Shown here piece by piece: positions 11,700-36,000 of a DNA stretch of 47,138 bases. Position 1 is the stretch's first letter. Each line of letters opens with the position of its first letter. Source of the DNA: Saccoglossus kowalevskii (lineage: Eukaryota > Hemichordata > Enteropneusta > Harrimaniidae); the NCBI RefSeq assembly GCF_000003605.2, contig NW_003151254.1, positions 591,244 to 638,381 on the forward strand, given 5' to 3'. The position numbers and the translations under genes are program-made. The notes under the pieces were generated by a model that had not been told where the DNA came from, made no database searches, and was given only the letters and a program-made list of their open reading frames with translations.

Positions 11700-12560
11700 T
11701 CAATGCCAATCAAAACATATTTGATTAGGTGGCAAACTAGCCAATCATACAGCATACGCAGATGACACTCTATTGTATATCACAATTAAACCATAATACA
11801 TAATGTCTCAAAACTAAAGGAATGCATCACAAATATCCGTACAGCGGCTTCACAAACAAACTCATGCTTAATGTTGCCAAAACAGAAGTATGTTCATGTG
11901 AGCTACAAATTCAACAGATATTCAGGTCTTCCTACCACCCATATTGATAACACCGACATTTCCATATTCTCAGTTGCCAACGGTATACAATTAAAACTGC
12001 ACGTCAGAAAACATTTGCAAGTCAGCTAACTTCGGCATCTACAACATTTGGAAAATTCGCAAATATCCAAAAATCAACTGACTGGCTAATGCACTCGTTT
12101 GTTACATCAAGTTCGGACTATAGCAACTCATTGCTGTATGGGTTACCATCATCGCAGCTTGAACCACTACTGTAACAACATATCTTGAATTCTGTCGCCA
12201 GACTCGTTACATTTAGTGAGCGTAATCAACTTAATACCCCGCTTATGCATAATAAACCTCATTGGTTAGTACATAAACGAGTTTTATACAAAACATTACT
12301 GCTAACATTTAAAGCCTATAACAACCTTACTCCTGCTTACATTGCAGTTCTTATTGCTCCACATACATCTTCATCTTGTGTTAAACTTCTTCTAAACTTT
12401 CTAAACCGAAGACCCTGTTTAAGAACTAAATACTACGACGAAAGGGTTACAGCTACTAAACTCTGGAGTGAATTCTGACAAGACATCTGGACTTTACTGT
12501 TCTACCTAATTTCAAGTCACAACTAAAAACTAATCTTTTTCGTAGAGACATTACATGATT
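11700..12560 (+). pseudogene. Decayed non-LTR retrotransposon (LINE), 3' part of reverse transcriptase
   Basis: Several broken frames on the + strand read as the C-terminal half of a CR1/L2/jockey-type reverse transcriptase. AYADDTLLYITIKP at 11752-11793 contains the catalytic YADD. TNKLMLNVAKTEV follows at 11852. The segment SSSDYSNSLLYGLPSSQL begins near 12107, then NSVARLVT at about 12188, YKTLLLTFKAYNNLTPAYI, TKLWSEF, and FKSQLKTNLFRRD ending near 12555. The frame changes between the YADD and KTEV blocks, and stop codons interrupt it, so the copy is dead. The endonuclease and the 5' end are missing (5'-truncated, as is usual for LINEs). No target duplication was identified. It is an ordinary cellular transposon, not a gene in use. 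Confidence 0.85.
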
Positions 12561-15500
12561 TATTATTTCGCTCCTAGTTGACATTGTAAAGTATTATAAA
12601 ACTGTGTTATATGCACTATCTGAAATCGGCTTATGTAAAACGCGAAAACGAGCAGCAAATGCGTTTTCGTGTAAATTATGACTGGATATTCAGTCACAGT
12701 AAAACACATATGTGAAAGTTTTGATAATCATGGTGCCAGATGACCATTTGTTGGTGTGTCCAAAATTTAGTTCAATATATACTTTTGTCAAAACAACTCA
12801 ACTGCTAAACTGCTAAAGAAATGCAATACATCTTTAACTGAATGGTGCAACTTACAGTAGATGATTATTCTACCAGACATTTATGAGTGAAGTTTCGCTG
12901 TCACAATATCGGTGATTTGTGACGAGATCGAGGCTGCAAAATGTTTAAGAGTTTAGTATACTAATATATAGTTTAAAGTTGCCTTGCCAAATATCTCAAC
13001 AATTATTGGCCTTTCGGCACAGTTAATCAAATTTACTGTCGTTCTGTCTAAATATCGTTGAACTATGTCCAAGTGCACACTCAGCAGTCAATGAACACAA
13101 AAGGGCAAATATATTTTGCTGCTTCTTGTCTATACATTTTTATTTTTCTTGATTTTTTTCAGTGTCTAGCTTGCCCTTGTTTATTTCCCTACAAGATATA
13201 TACATATGTGCGTGGTAAACTCAGTCCACAAATTATGGTAGATATTAGAAGTTACTTTCAAATTAAAAGTGATTTATTGTTGATACGTTGTTTAAAATAT
13301 CCAATGGATGTCATGGCCATGTGAGCTCATCGCACAATATACATGTATAGTTTGCATTAAAACTTGAGTATGACCATGTCTTTGATAGCCTGTCATATTT
13401 GACGTGTGCTGAGCAGATTCTGTAACACAGTGTGTCTAGTCTGATTACAATTAAAATATGGTAATTCAATATTCTTAACCCCATTGAATGATTCCTGGGA
13501 ACAAAGGTTTATTATCTAGTTGGAACTAGTCAGAAAAGCCATATGGTAAATAGACATTTTTTTAGTAATTTAATGTAAATATAATTATTTGTATTAAAAA
13601 ACACAACATACTATCATTTCATTTTTGTGTGAAATTTCTTTATATGATCTGTATTGGTGGAGTCTCTTTACGAGCAACTGTGCTAAAAATAAACTACTAG
13701 TATACAATTGAAGTTTTCCCGACTGGCTTAAAAATGCACAAACAGCTGATAATCTCATTCAAAAACATCACTCATTTTGTTTGCAGTTTCACCTTTCTTT
13801 AAAATACTGTAAACTATTTTCAATGGCACTGACTTTGCCAGCATCTGTAAACTCTCCCATGTCCCACTTATGCACTAAAAATGGAATTTCTAAAATTTGA
13901 ATCTGATACAATTATATTGTGCCGTCAAGTACCGGGGTCAAGCTGGCGTGTACTCGTGTACTCGGCTGGGTATATAGTCCAACCTTGTACCTACAATCAA
14001 GTTCTAATTGCAGGTTAGAAGTATATAGTATTATATAGACAGCATGCTAGCGTTCCTCGTCCATCGTTGTTCAATACCCCGGTGATATCAATTAGATGAA
14101 ACTCAAGCATGATCACATAAAAACTTGGAATGTTCCATGCAAATGGAAGACATGGATCAAACAAGAACACATTACAAATAATTGCAGATAATATTATTAA
14201 ATTAAGCGCAACTGATGTTATGAAACACGGTGTTCATCATCAAAGTATTAGGTGCTGGCGCCATTGAATATATATATATTGTGTATCAGTCAATTACCGG
14301 TGCTGACACTATGATATAGATGTTATAATTTGTTATAAGTGGTATTGTGAAAATTAAATGGAAAATTAACGAAGTGTTCATAATCTAAGTACTGATGCTG
14401 TTTTTTTCTTCTTGATGGCGTACTATTTGATATCTTGTACACCGACTTGTTATCGCAAATATGGAATGTAATGAATAGACTATGGCCGACTTTGCACATA
14501 CTAAATTGACTGTGTATGCACAATAATCCATTGTTCGTGTATATAAAATTAATCAAAATAGAATATTTAATGTTGTCCAATCGAAACTTGAAACCATAAA
14601 AACGTGAGGTGACATATCAATCTACATGTATAGGGAAAATGACAGAAAAATTGTAAAAATAAAACATACAAAAAATAGTAAAGATATTACATCATTCTGA
14701 AAAATGTAGCACAAAAAATAGCAAATATGTGAATAGTGTTTCGACCCATCTCCCTCTAGATTGTCCAGTAGTATTTCCCTAATAGTAACACATAAACCAT
14801 GACTGAGTAATATCCGACACTTGAGATTAATGTAAAAACCACTTTCTTAAAAAAATAAAGAATATTGAATTGAGTGTATTGCACGGTTATTGTCACAAAG
14901 TCTTACAGACCCCCCCCCGCCCCCTCGTGTGGATTAACTGTAATGGAAGATTCGTGCCATAATTCTTCCTTGTCCACGTCTTCTATCTGTCCGTTCAATA
15001 CTTTGAATATAGCTAGCAATCTAAACTACATTAATTATCTCCATACAGGCATCATATCCTATTATCCAGGGCTGTAATATTATTCTCCCGACAATTTATG
15101 GCCACTGTAAACAGCTCGTGTCTTCTTCTGTTTCGAGCTAGCACCAATCTGAATGTAAATAAATCGGACGTCGCTCCGTAGCAAAGGTACCACTACTGTG
15201 TATAAAGGTCGTAGCATCCTTACTACTATATTATCGCAATTTCTAGTTTTGCTACGAGCTAAGAATTGACGACACAGTCAGTAATTATAATCAGGCACAG
15301 AAACTAGATTTTTTTCTTTTTTTTTCAATTGTGTTGCATTCTCGGGATTAATGGATATTTCAGCTATGTAATTTGTTTGCAATGATGTGTGTACTGTCAG
15401 TAGCGGCATACTGTGTACAAGGGTCGAACGTTCTCATATACAATAATCGGCAGGTGAGGAGATAAAGCAGATAAAGGCGTTAAATAAATACTAGGTAGAA

Positions 15501-16640
15501 GGTCAGAGCCCCCTCAGTATAGTGTCGAAACTTCTCTAAACTGACGGTACATATTAGTTATATTATTTACTGGAAATGGTTCAGACATTAAACATGGCCC
15601 CACCTAGGGAGTCTGTGACATACTCGTATCTATTTATTCAGAAATGCATACAATTTATTGATGGTAAGATTTGTATTTAAAGTACACACTAGAAGTACGG
15701 TTCAGCCATTGATGATTGCACCCAGGACGGTATAACATCGTTGTGTCCAGCTTGCGTACATCACACTGAAACACATTTCACATCCAGTTGCACGGTAAGT
15801 TTATTTCATGTTACACTTAATTGATGCGTGCTGTGTATGTACAGTCATGTAAATGTAAAACAATTCATATAAAGATACCATCAGTCAACCTAATTCGCAA
15901 TTCTAAATTCTAGAAAGATCTATCCGCCAAAGCCCACGCTACTTTATGACTACCACAGCTTATCGTTTAATATAACAATGCAGTATTTATATAAAATTTA
16001 TAATAATTATATTAATATAACAGATGTATAATCTATGATCAGTGTACCACACTGTATAAAGTTGCCTAATTCGCCATATTTTTCTCGTAAATATACGATC
16101 ATCTAGACACGTGAAGTTTGAATCCAAAATATGTGTCTTCTCGTGCCTGAAAGGGCAACAGTTGACATTTCCATTGACACTATTTGCCCAGGTTGCATTT
16201 GAAAACTTTACATTTAAAATGTTAACTGAGGTAGAGGTAAAAAACAGAATCACAGTACCACTAATATACCTGGCTGAATTCCAATTTTTTAAAAGTAAAT
16301 ATAGCCGACTGCAAACATTTGTTTGAAATAACACGATTTAGATAAGTGTCTTATATTGAAATGTTTGACTGAATGAGATACTCCATCAAACCACATCCAT
16401 TCATTTGAAATAAGGGCGAAGAGCTATAGATTTTGAGTTGACTTATTGTACAGAGTCACCTTTCACCTAGATCCCACCCTCTGACGTCCCTATCAAATGG
16501 TTTTGAAGAGTCGCGTGACCTCTGCCATCATTGTTGACATAGTCACGATATCTAAATTCAATATATGTGTTAATATTGTTTCTCTATTTGTTTGTATCTG
16601 ATGTATTTCAAATAAGATTTTATATCACGGGTTGTGTCAC
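12561..16640. other. Intergenic spacer upstream of the ABC transporter
   Basis: Four kilobases with no supported coding exon. Open frames such as 13058-13324 and 15987-16334 have no domain and AT-driven composition. A C-rich run lies near 14912. A possible untranslated exon is listed separately. No paired terminal repeats were recognised. Confidence 0.45.
15715..15794 (+). other. Candidate untranslated first exon of the ABC transporter gene
   Basis: A non-AT-rich stretch ends in CACG followed by the consensus donor GTAAGT (15795-15800). The ABCC5 start exon begins just after a strong acceptor at 17218-17219, only 12 nt before its ATG, so an upstream untranslated exon must exist. This donor is one candidate. 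A start inside the CpG-rich block at 16.65-17.05 kb is the alternative. The left edge given is arbitrary. Confidence 0.2.
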
Positions 16641-16649
16641 TGTCATTGG

Positions 16650-17050
16650 GTGAATAGGTGATTTTCCGTACAATTGCGAGATCTCGCGAGATGCATGAAT
16701 GACGCGCGTCGAACGTCTGCCGCAAAAATCGAACGATTTGATTTTGAACTAGAATTTCTTTATTTCGTAGCTTACATTGACCGGCCGATCTTCGACAGAG
16801 GAATATTGCTTCCGAATACCCTTACTTAATCGAAATTGTCTATCATCAAATGTGGACAGCACATTATTAAGCATGGAAATGTCCCCGAAATACTTTCCCG
16901 TTTGTCGAATCCCACGCGATGTTTGACGCGACTACGACGCTATGACCTTTGTTTGTCCTGTTTTTACGTTCGATTTCACGCATAACGCGTGATTCTCGCA
17001 GTGAACGGAAAATGGTCTATTATCGGATAGCTAGAATACAACAGTGGGTA
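16650..17050 (+). promoter_or_regulatory. CpG-rich promoter-like block with TCTCGCGAGA
   Basis: Against an AT-rich and CpG-poor background this 400-bp block is dense in CpG (GACGCGCGTCGAACG, CACGCGATG, GACGCGACTACGACG). It carries the palindrome TCTCGCGAGA at 16682-16691, the element bound by BANP in vertebrate CpG-island promoters. Position just before the first coding exon of the ABC transporter suggests that it is that gene's promoter. This is inference from composition and motif. Confidence 0.45.
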
Positions 17051-17231
17051 TAATAATGTGCGTCTGTTGTCCAATTCTCTAGACGTTTTACAATTTATAT
17101 TAAACATATTGGAGTTTTCCATTAATATTTACCAAATCTAAAATATTGTTACTATTTACCATTTACTTGCAGAACATCGTGTTTGGTAAATACATTTATT
17201 CTTTTTTTCATTCTTCTAGGGGGCGCACATC

Positions 17232-28710
<11,479 letters not shown>

Positions 28711-28736
28711 AAGATTCATGGGCGAATGATATAACA

Positions 28737-28803
28737 AATAAACAACAACATGAATCCAGAGTATAGCATGTTGCTCATAATTTTTCAAGCTGCATGCTAT
28801 ACT
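28737..28803 (+). terminator. ABCC5 poly(A) signal and 3' hairpin
   Basis: AATAAA at 28737-28742 lies 26 nt after the stop codon. It is followed by an 11-bp perfect inverted repeat, AGTATAGCATG (28760-28770) and CATGCTATACT (28793-28803), with a 22-nt loop, right where cleavage would be expected. Several further AATAAA words lie beyond (for example near 30010), so longer 3' UTR forms are possible. Confidence 0.5.
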
Positions 28804-31790
28804 GTGTTGTAAACCGCTTAATTTTCACTGCTAGGAAATTTCAGGATATTATTGCATTTGATAACAAAATTTCACTAAAGTGACCAGCACTTTTTTGTCG
28901 TATGATGCCAGACAAAAATTTCACTGGTATAAAAATTCACAATCCCTGACTAGCGAAATGTCTGAATAATTGTCTCTCGTGAAGTTATGGCCATTTACAC
29001 TAATTGCTAAGATACGACAAACAAGATCTTGGCACAATTATTTCAGGATTTCACCCTCAAGTTAATTTTGAACAAAAACAACAACTGCTGCTGCTTATAT
29101 ATTTTTATTATTGTATTGGGATCAATAGACATGTGTGAGTCATAGCAGGAGTGGACAATGACGAATTGTTTAACATCTTTCGGATGACCATGGATAAAAA
29201 TTATACAAATGCATAAATTGGCCAAATTACATTTTAACTATGAAAATTTTTCTTTTGTTAGTCCCTATATTTTATATTATTTTGAATTCCTCATTTTGTT
29301 TGTATGTCCATGAACTGTACTAGCTGTCATTGTTTTCTGACAATAAGAAATCATATGTATTGAGTTTTATTAGTGTTTTTTTTTATTATGAGATGTGAAT
29401 TGAAATATGCATAATACATGTTCGGTTGTAAATGCAATGCTTGGTTCATGTGTACTTTAATAGAGTTGCACTTCTAATAGAGTAAATACAGTATCTACTT
29501 GTATTCTATGTAATATATTTGTAAATGTTTTTTCAAATCTCAAATTTGGATTTTTGCCATGCAGCTGTATTCTTTTCAACTTCAATTTGCTATACTTACG
29601 ATGCTTCAAAAAGTAGTAATTCGTTATTTGTGGTGAATAAAATTGCAATATTTGGTACATTGATATTTCATATATTGTTATCTATCTTTAGAACAATTGA
29701 AATGTAAATATAAATCCAATACCGATTACTGATATAAATATCTCTCACTGAAAACAAAATATTTTAAAATTTGTATTGTGTATACGACTCATTTATAAAA
29801 CTGAAACTGTAATTATATAAGCAGTGATCTATTTTGACTTTGATTTTTTTCCTTTAAATAGTTGCCTTGTAGAAAACTTAAAAATGTTATTACATTGACC
29901 CCTTTTTCTTTTTTACTAAGATTTTGATTCACTTACTGTATCCTAAATTGTCTCATATTTGATTTCCAAGTGGTTTAAAATGTTCTGTTTTTAATTTGCC
30001 GAGTTATTAAATAAAACACACAATAAATCACATCTCGGCTGTTTTATACAATATAGAAAGTAAGATTTATGTGAGATGAAGGTATACAATTGGTTGATAT
30101 AAAATGAAGATTCTATTATGAAGTCGCATAAATCGCGAGATGGTCATGAATCATGAGATAAACCCACATGTTTTGAAATACTAAATAAAAATGAGTTAGT
30201 TTGAGAATTTATTACTTATATAAAAACCTCAAAGATGGAGTACGATAGCAATTGTTTGAGAAAGAGTTCGTCAATATTTGTCTCAGGCTGGTGTCCTTCT
30301 TTATTTATGCGCTTTACTTTTGCATCTATTTTTTAATACAGCAAACACCTCACTCTTTTTGCAAATTTCGCGAGTCAGTGACTTTCATTAAATTTTACCT
30401 TCATAAATGCCAAAAAATCCAAAAATTTTAATTTCTAGCAGTGATAGTTAAACGATGTACATTATTTACAGTTGTCGGACATTATACTCATACTTATAAC
30501 AAAAAGTATTCACATTTATCACCTGATATACACAATGTAAATTATAAGTGCATGGCTCTACTATATCTTGTTTTCACATAGTTTAATTCACATATAAATT
30601 GACAAAAAATTACATTTATGAAATAAGCAGCAGCTAAAATATGGAGACAATAGAAATCCTGAAAGATTTCAAATGATTGATATTATTGACACTCCCATTC
30701 CATTCCATTCCTTTCATTTTCATAAATATTCATACATTAATAATAATGAGAGGTTAAAGGGCGGCAGTCGTCGTGCCGCGTCCTGTTCGATATGGGACTC
30801 ATAGCGACGTACACAATGCGTGTAAAATACATTGTTGGTTTACATGAAGGAATAACATTTTCAAACAAAGTAATTAGGAACTGCACTTGTTGATTGGCTG
30901 GTTTGATTCAACTCCCATTAAAATTTATAAATAAAAATAAAAATGAAGGGAATGCCTTTGTTGTGTCAATAGTATCCAGACTGCAACATACAATTGAAAA
31001 TTATCACATGATTAAACTATTTATTGAACACATTTATTAAAATTATTTCTAGCAGTAAATATATAAATTTGGCAATTTGAGTTCGTTTTCAATTATTTTA
31101 AAAGTATGAATAAATTGATTAACTTGAATGTTTTTGATAGTGTGAAATTACATTTTGGAATGTAGTAGTAGATATTAATTATTGATATATTGTATATGAA
31201 AAAACATTTTTCAAACTTCAATTTTATGTTTTTCTTTCATAGAGTGAATATTTTTTTAAATCATAGGACAATATACTTTTTTGTTTAGGACAATAAAACA
31301 AATTTTTGACAATAGATTGGTCGATAATATGTTTTACAGTTGTTGCCTTACAACTTTGAATGAAAATCTTTTCTCAAATGCTCATATATTTGGGAAGTTA
31401 GTTTATCAAGTTATAAACACCGGTGTGATTGTTACTAGTCATACTTCAAACACCAGAAAACAAAGGAGAGTATTTATTTAAAATTGGAGAAATTCACAAT
31501 TGTCATGACAATGCAATCTCCCTCCACCATACTTGGATTTCCTAAATCTGAGAGCAGCTGGTACATGTACATCTGAAACAAGATTTTGTTCAAAAATCGA
31601 AAAAAGTACAACAAAAAACTCAAAGTTAGACTCGTGATATTCAAAGCACAATGCCATCACAGAATGCATATTAATGTTAGTCATGGGAAGTTTTCCAAAT
31701 TATTCCAGAAAGCATTCAGACTGATTACATGATTCAGAAAAAGATAATTTTATTATTAATATGAACCGATGGTTTTCATTTAATCCTCAT
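28804..31790. other. Spacer between ABCC5 and the reductase gene
   Basis: About 3 kb of AT-rich DNA between the convergent genes. No coding exon is supported: frames at 29457-29707 and 31281-31481 are A/T-driven. It contains a diverged MITE (listed separately), a CATTC-rich stretch near 30696-30715, and possible alternative 3' UTR of the transporter. Confidence 0.45.
30754..30850. mobile_element. Diverged, truncated relative of the ABCC5 intron 11 MITE
   Basis: Begins TTAAAGGGCGGCAGTCGTC and then follows the reverse complement of the element at 22168-22327 through AGCGACG, ACACA, TAAAA and TGTT.GTTTACA. The matching other end was not found, so this is probably half an element. Confidence 0.45.
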
Positions 31791-31794
31791 TAAT

Positions 31795-32665
31795 GTCTTA
31801 ACAGTTCTTGATGAGTTACTGGAATATCTAATTATTAGCTAATTATCATGCAAATTAAGAAGTTAATATGCACAGATTTCCACCATATTCAGGTCTGTGC
31901 TTTCCCTAATGCATCTACTATAAAACATGTCTTTTTAGCGTATTTAGCGAGAGAACTGATTCGCTAATTTATGATGTCGCTAATGACTTCATTATAAATT
32001 CAAAATGGCGGCCAAACAATGTCTTTTTCTCCACACACACACACTTTGTAAACAACACAGAAAACGTAATAATCTGGAACGCTTTCTTATTACACTTGAC
32101 AGTTTTGTTTTTATGGAGGTGATAACTGCGCATTTGTTTTGGCAGGCGACAGACAAGTATTGTGAAAACAGAAAAATCAACAAAGACAAGAGAGATTCGC
32201 CAAATCAACATTTCGCTATTATGTCATTTTACCACAATTCACTAAAATAGTATGTCGCTTTTTCAACATGTTTTACAGTATATATCTAGTTTCATTGAAA
32301 TATGTTAAATGATTTTTGAGATCAATCAGACAGCTACAAATTGTCTAAGTATCCTGCAAATTAAGTAATTAATAAGCACAGATTTATACCATAACCCAAC
32401 CATGTCTGTTCATTATTCAAATGCATCTGTTTACCAAGTTTCATTGAAATATATTGAACGTTACTTGAGAAATCAGTGGAAAAGCTGAAAATGGGCTCAT
32501 TATTATGCAAATGAAACTAATCAGGTCTGTGTGTATTACCCCAGAATATCTACCCCTATACACCAAGTTTTAACTAATCCTGAACAGAGATTCTTGAGAT
32601 ACACGTGGAACAGACATACGGACATACCCATTATGTGCTTTGCATACACAAGTCAAAAAGATTTT
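31795..32665 (+). repeat. Degenerate copy of the octamer-containing tandem repeat
   Basis: Monomers with ATGCAAATTA..TTAATATGCACAGATTT (near 31848), GCAAATTAAGTAATTAATA (near 32355) and TTATGCAAATGAAACTAATCA (near 32502). They are linked by AAGTTTCATTGAAAT and ATCAGTGGAA words, and the block ends with TGTGCTTTGCAT..ACAAGTCAAAAAG. That end is the counterpart of the right end of the element at 34942-36197. The middle (about 31930-32260) is non-repeat sequence. Confidence 0.6.
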
Positions 32666-33020
32666 GTTTCTCGCCACCATGTGTGTCAGTTAGAAAACTA
32701 TGCCTCGCACATTTTTTTTTTCAATTCTGCGTACTGGTATGGCACATACAGTAGAATGGAGAAATGTTTAAGAGGATGTTTTGTTGCTCCAAATAAACCT
32801 TTAATGATTATTCAGTAGATGTTAAACTTTGAACTTGGTATAAGTTATGGTTTAAAAAAAGCACTTTTTAGAATGAGAAGCAAAACATGTTTAGGCCTTA
32901 TAGAGCCAAACTTTTGGCCAGCTTAAATGGATACTATCAGCCCATATAAATGATAATAATTAATTTTTTTCCCAAAGTCTCTTCCCATTACTATGCATGT
33001 CAGCTTCATACATCACCATT

Positions 33021-36000
33021 TTAAGATTCTGTTGGTTTAACTTCCACTTTTGGTGGTCCATGATATTTAGATTTCTTGGGTACAAAACCACCCTCTATGA
33101 TGCTGTAGCTCATATCTATCACAGTTTCTTTTATGCTGCGTGGCTGAACACCAAGTACCTCCCTCATCTAAATGAAAGAAACAACTCATGTGAACTAAGG
33201 GGTATCAGAGGCATTAAAATGATATATAAAATTAACTAAAAATTTAAGATTAGCCTATTAAACTATAAGCCTGCTGAAATATCTCTGAATTTGACTGTAC
33301 AATGAATCGATCAATACAAGTGCTGAAAATTGTATATCTATTATGCAAATTAGGTAATTAATATGTACAGATTTCATCACGACTAATACAATTTATTTAT
33401 ACTAGTCTACATTTGTGAGGTATCGATACCTGGCCTCATACCGTATAAAAAAAAAAAAAAAAGAGTACACTTACCCGTGCATTATCAAATACAGTGACCT
33501 TTCCTAAGGCTGAGACAACAAGGCGAACATTTTTATCAAATAAAGCAAAGAATTTTATACCAATATCTGGACTCACCCAAGTAGGAACGTTGTATCCTGA
33601 GAATAAAATATATTACAAACTTAGTCAATGTTTTAAAGATAATGATGAAAACTGATTTCCCACAGCCCCTAATAATTTTACATCATAAATTCTGAATAAT
33701 AAATTGTGAACATTTGTGTTTCTTCATTGTAAAAGTTTTAGCTCTGTGTAAATTCAATGAATATGCAACTTGTTTTATAAAACAATGTTTTTTTTTCCCT
33801 ATAATTAACTGGCACATGGTGAACAAAAATTGCCATTTTAACAGTTTGGTGCGAGGGGCGCTCAGGATAACTAAACACCCTTGACAAATGTGATTTTTAT
33901 AGCAAAGTACCTCGTGCGCTGAGTAGAACGAGTACAGAAGTGAGTGTCCAGTTTAGGTAAATTATTATTACATACCTTGGGATTTAAATTCATCTTCTAA
34001 AATAATAGCAATCTCTTTCATCCATATGTTATCAGCACACATGATATGTCTTTTGCCTATAAATAAAAATATACAATAATGACTTTTCTGTTTAACTATT
34101 TGCCATCTTGATTGCAGTGGCAGAACATGTAAATCATTGCGATATAGGCAAGGCAATTAAAAATGCGTGCAATAATGTATGATAAATTTATGAATAAATT
34201 ATTTTGTCGATACATACAGGGACGAAATTTGAAGCTATGATAAGCAGGACTCTATTCAAAGAGACCATTATCTTACATGGCATACATTTTTTTCAGCATG
34301 TCAAGTAAAGATGCTAGTGTACCGTTAAAGTCCTAATATAAATCGCAGTTTATATGACAATGTATCAATTTAAAAATTGGGATCAACAGCTCAATTTCGG
34401 GGTGCAGTTTCTTTTATGTACATATTGCAATCACTAAATCACTACACAATCTCTTGAATATAGGCGTAACTCAAATTTAGGTGTCAGGGAAGAGTGATAA
34501 CGTCACATCCCAGTCAAACAAAAAAACTGTACATATGATAAAAAAAATAAGTATATGTAATGTAATATGCATTTATTTTTTTTATTTTCTTTGTAACGGA
34601 AAGTATATTCTGACAGAAGTTTCAAATAAAAACAAACATGAATGCATTGCTTGCAGTAGTAGTACGGCACGGTTACTAAAAAAGTATGGTACCGTGGGTA
34701 ACAGTTCTTGGAAAGTGTAGCAGATGTCAAATTTTCATGTTCACTGGTTAAAAAGAAATCCAACATTAGGAAATATTATTGAATATGTTCAAATGCTAAT
34801 ACACAAGAATTAAGTCATCAGAAATATTTTTTACAAGCACTGGTTGGAAGATTATCTGCATTAGTGTTCCAGATATGGAGGTATGTAAATGTGTCGAAAT
34901 GGACATTGTGTGAGTGGTTAGTGCTAGTAGCACTAATCCAAATCAAAGAAAGCTTAGAAAGAACTCCCGTGTGCTGAGAGTTTTGGAGACACAGTAAAAA
35001 TTAATTCAAAATAACTTATACTTGAGATATTGATGGAATAGCTGAAAACTAATTATGCAAATAAGGTAACTAATATGAACAGATTTAAGTGTAAAACTAA
35101 TAAGGTTTGCACAATGTACCAAGTTTCATTGAAATGTGATTTAATAGAACCAAAAAAATATCAATTATTATACTAATTAGAGAATTAATATGAACAGATT
35201 TTAACCCAAAATTAATCAGACTGTCTATTGTCCTAGCGCATTTATTTACCAAGTTTTATTCAAATGTGATGATCAATACTTGAGATATCAGTATTAATTA
35301 TGTTAATTAGATGATTAAGAAGCATAAATATTTACCAAAAACTAATATGGTGCATAGTCTTAGGTTCATTGAAATGTGATGGGTATACTCTTTAAAAGTT
35401 TCATTGAAATCCAATGAGTGGTTTTTAGACATCAGTGCAACAGCAAAAAATTAATTAGTTATGCAAATTAGGTAATTAATAGGCACNNNNNNNNNNNNNN
35501 NNNNNNNNNNNNNNNNNNNNNNNNNNNNNNNNNNNNNNNNNNNNNNNNNNNNNNNNNNNNNNNNNNNNNNNNTATCAGGTATGTGCAGTGTCCCAAGTTT
35601 TATTGAAATGTTATGATTAGTACTTGAGATATCAGTGGAAAAGCCGAAAATTGATTAATCATTATGTAAATTAGGTAATTAATAATATTAACAGATTTTC
35701 ACCCAAAACTAATCAAATCTGCGCATTAGTTCAGAGCATCCATGTGCCAAGTTTCATTGAAATCCAATGAGTGGTTCTTCAAAAATCAGTGGAACAGTCA
35801 TAGAACAGCTTAAAATCAGTTAATTATCATGCAAATTAGGTAATTAATATTCATAGATTTTTACCCAAAACTAATCAAATCTGCGCACTAGTTCAAAGCA
35901 TCCATGTGCCAAATTTCATCAAAATCCAATGAGTGGTTCTTCAGATATTAGTGGAACAGTCTTGGAACAGCTAAAAATCAGCTAATTATCATGCAAATTA

